Positions 63,509 through 64,000 of a stretch of DNA of 64,000 nucleotides are shown piece after piece. Source of the stretch: a virus. Where the stretch lies: positions 128,198 to 192,197 of the IMG/VR virus record IMGVR_UViG_3300020172_001601; one strand, given 5' to 3'. Position 1 is the stretch's first letter. Every line of letters begins with the position of its first letter. A model generated the notes under the pieces. The model worked only from the letters and a program-made list of their open reading frames with translations. It made no database searches and had not been told where the DNA came from. Both the position numbers and the translations under genes were made by a program.

Positions 63509-64000
63509 ATGGCACTCGAACAGTGGGAAATTGACCTTCGCCGACAACTAGAAGGTAAAGTCAACAACACCAAGCCGACACAAACTTGGGAAGAAAAACT
63601 GGTGGAAGAAATTCAACCTCTGCCTCGCAATACAGAAAAGCCGAAAGATACGAACAACACAATTGTAATGTTAGTGCTGCTCATTATCCTGGGCTGTGCT
63701 ACGCTTTTTGCCTATGACGCCAAGAGTGGCGGCAGGATTCAATCCTGGTTTGCTTCATTAGGTACAAAATCAAGTGATGAGCCTATTGTTCAGCAACCTT
63801 CTGTAAGTGGCGGGCCGAATAACTACGACGCCGAGATTGCATCGTTGCGTTCTGATATTCAAAGAATAGACGCTGACAATAAAGCCAAGCTAGACAAGCT
63901 GACCACTAAGGTTCAATGGAACAGTGATCGCTTGACCCTAATGGGCTTATTGTTAAACGAAAACTTCATGATTGTTCGCAACAACTACAACAAGGGTCAC
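63509..64000 (+). CDS. Membrane-anchored coiled-coil protein (3' truncated by window)
   Basis: The frame starts at ATG with a strong AAGGAGGAG and stays open to the window end (164 codons). An acidic cytoplasmic start of 50 residues is followed by one transmembrane helix (TIVMLVLLIILGCATLFAY, near residues 51-69). A linker and a coiled coil follow (NYDAEIASLRSDIQRIDADN, near 105-125). A virion- or envelope-associated role is possible. No family known. Confidence 0.78.
   Translation, partial: MALEQWEIDLRRQLEGKVNNTKPTQTWEEKLVEEIQPLPRNTEKPKDTNNTIVMLVLLIILGCATLFAYDAKSGGRIQSWFASLGTKSSDEPIVQQPSVSGGPNNYDAEIASLRSDIQRIDADNKAKLDKLTTKVQWNSDRLTLMGLLLNENFMIVRNNYNKGH

Noticed and set aside
1-64000. Complete reassignment of TAG to sense throughout the window
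   Set aside because: About two dozen well-supported genes end in TAG, several immediately before promoters (1650, 14883, 45284) or opposite-strand genes (16584). Full reassignment would fuse or overrun them. Partial or late suppression fits better.
1-64000. CRISPR array or insertion sequence
   Set aside because: No spaced direct repeats of 25-40 bases and no transposase were seen. The only tandem repeats are those coding for the beta-solenoid at 54850-54970.

Overview
The window looks like part of the genome of a very large (jumbo or huge) bacteriophage. Genes are short and tightly packed with many ATGA-type overlaps, nearly all lie on the + strand, and most have no recognisable function. 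There are no rRNA genes and no bacterial housekeeping operons. In between sit captured cellular genes: arginyl-tRNA synthetase, a release factor, ClpX, FolD, PRPP synthetase, thioredoxin, two CsrA proteins, a sigma factor and tRNAs. No capsid, terminase or polymerase gene falls inside the 64 kb, so the phage assignment is an inference. The host cannot be named from the sequence.

Layout. 0-9.3 kb: 3' end of argS, a release factor 1 gene with an apparent +1 frameshift, a nucleotidyltransferase, a surface-sugar group (RmlC-like, two methyltransferases, a glycosyltransferase) and, leftward, a CinA-NMN adenylyltransferase fusion. 9.4-20 kb: csrA, a SprT-like protease, a nucleic-acid ligase, a ParB-like protein, a polynucleotide-kinase-like protein, folD, prs, a second csrA (leftward) and small DNA-binding-type proteins. 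20-32 kb: a VOC protein, a glycosyltransferase, clpX, a metallophosphoesterase, a GGCT-like protein, an acyl-carrier-like protein that runs into tRNA-Met, a sigma-70 factor, a small alarmone hydrolase, an HNH protein, a pyrimidine-dimer glycosylase and an RNA ligase. 32-43 kb: a WGR-PARP, an AbrB-like protein, an ARC/Mpa-like AAA ATPase, an RNA ligase carrying an L7/L12-like helical hairpin, an ADP-ribose Nudix hydrolase and an ADP-ribosylglycohydrolase. 43-64 kb: mostly unknown genes, another RNA ligase, a DUF4139 protein, two tRNAs with CUA anticodons, a prepilin-like protein, a YqgE-like protein, thioredoxin, a Pth2-like gene interrupted by an amber codon, and an HNH nuclease.

How the parts may work together. 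(1) Translation termination: a phage RF1-type factor (PPT motif, GGQ) preceded by a CUU-UAA +1 shift site, two amber-decoding tRNAs, and a Pth2-like gene whose fourth codon is UAG. These look like one control circuit around UAG/UAA decoding. (2) ADP-ribose/NAD economy: PARP, ADP-ribosylglycohydrolase, ADP-ribose pyrophosphatase, PRPP synthetase and CinA-NMNAT together nearly close a cycle. (3) RNA repair: four ligase-superfamily proteins, a kinase, a phosphoesterase and a nucleotidyltransferase. Transcription appears to rely on one recurrent promoter (TTTACA, 17 bp, then TGG and TAKAAT). Several copies end 5-7 bases before the ATG, implying leaderless mRNAs. Several others have the -10 box inside an inverted repeat.
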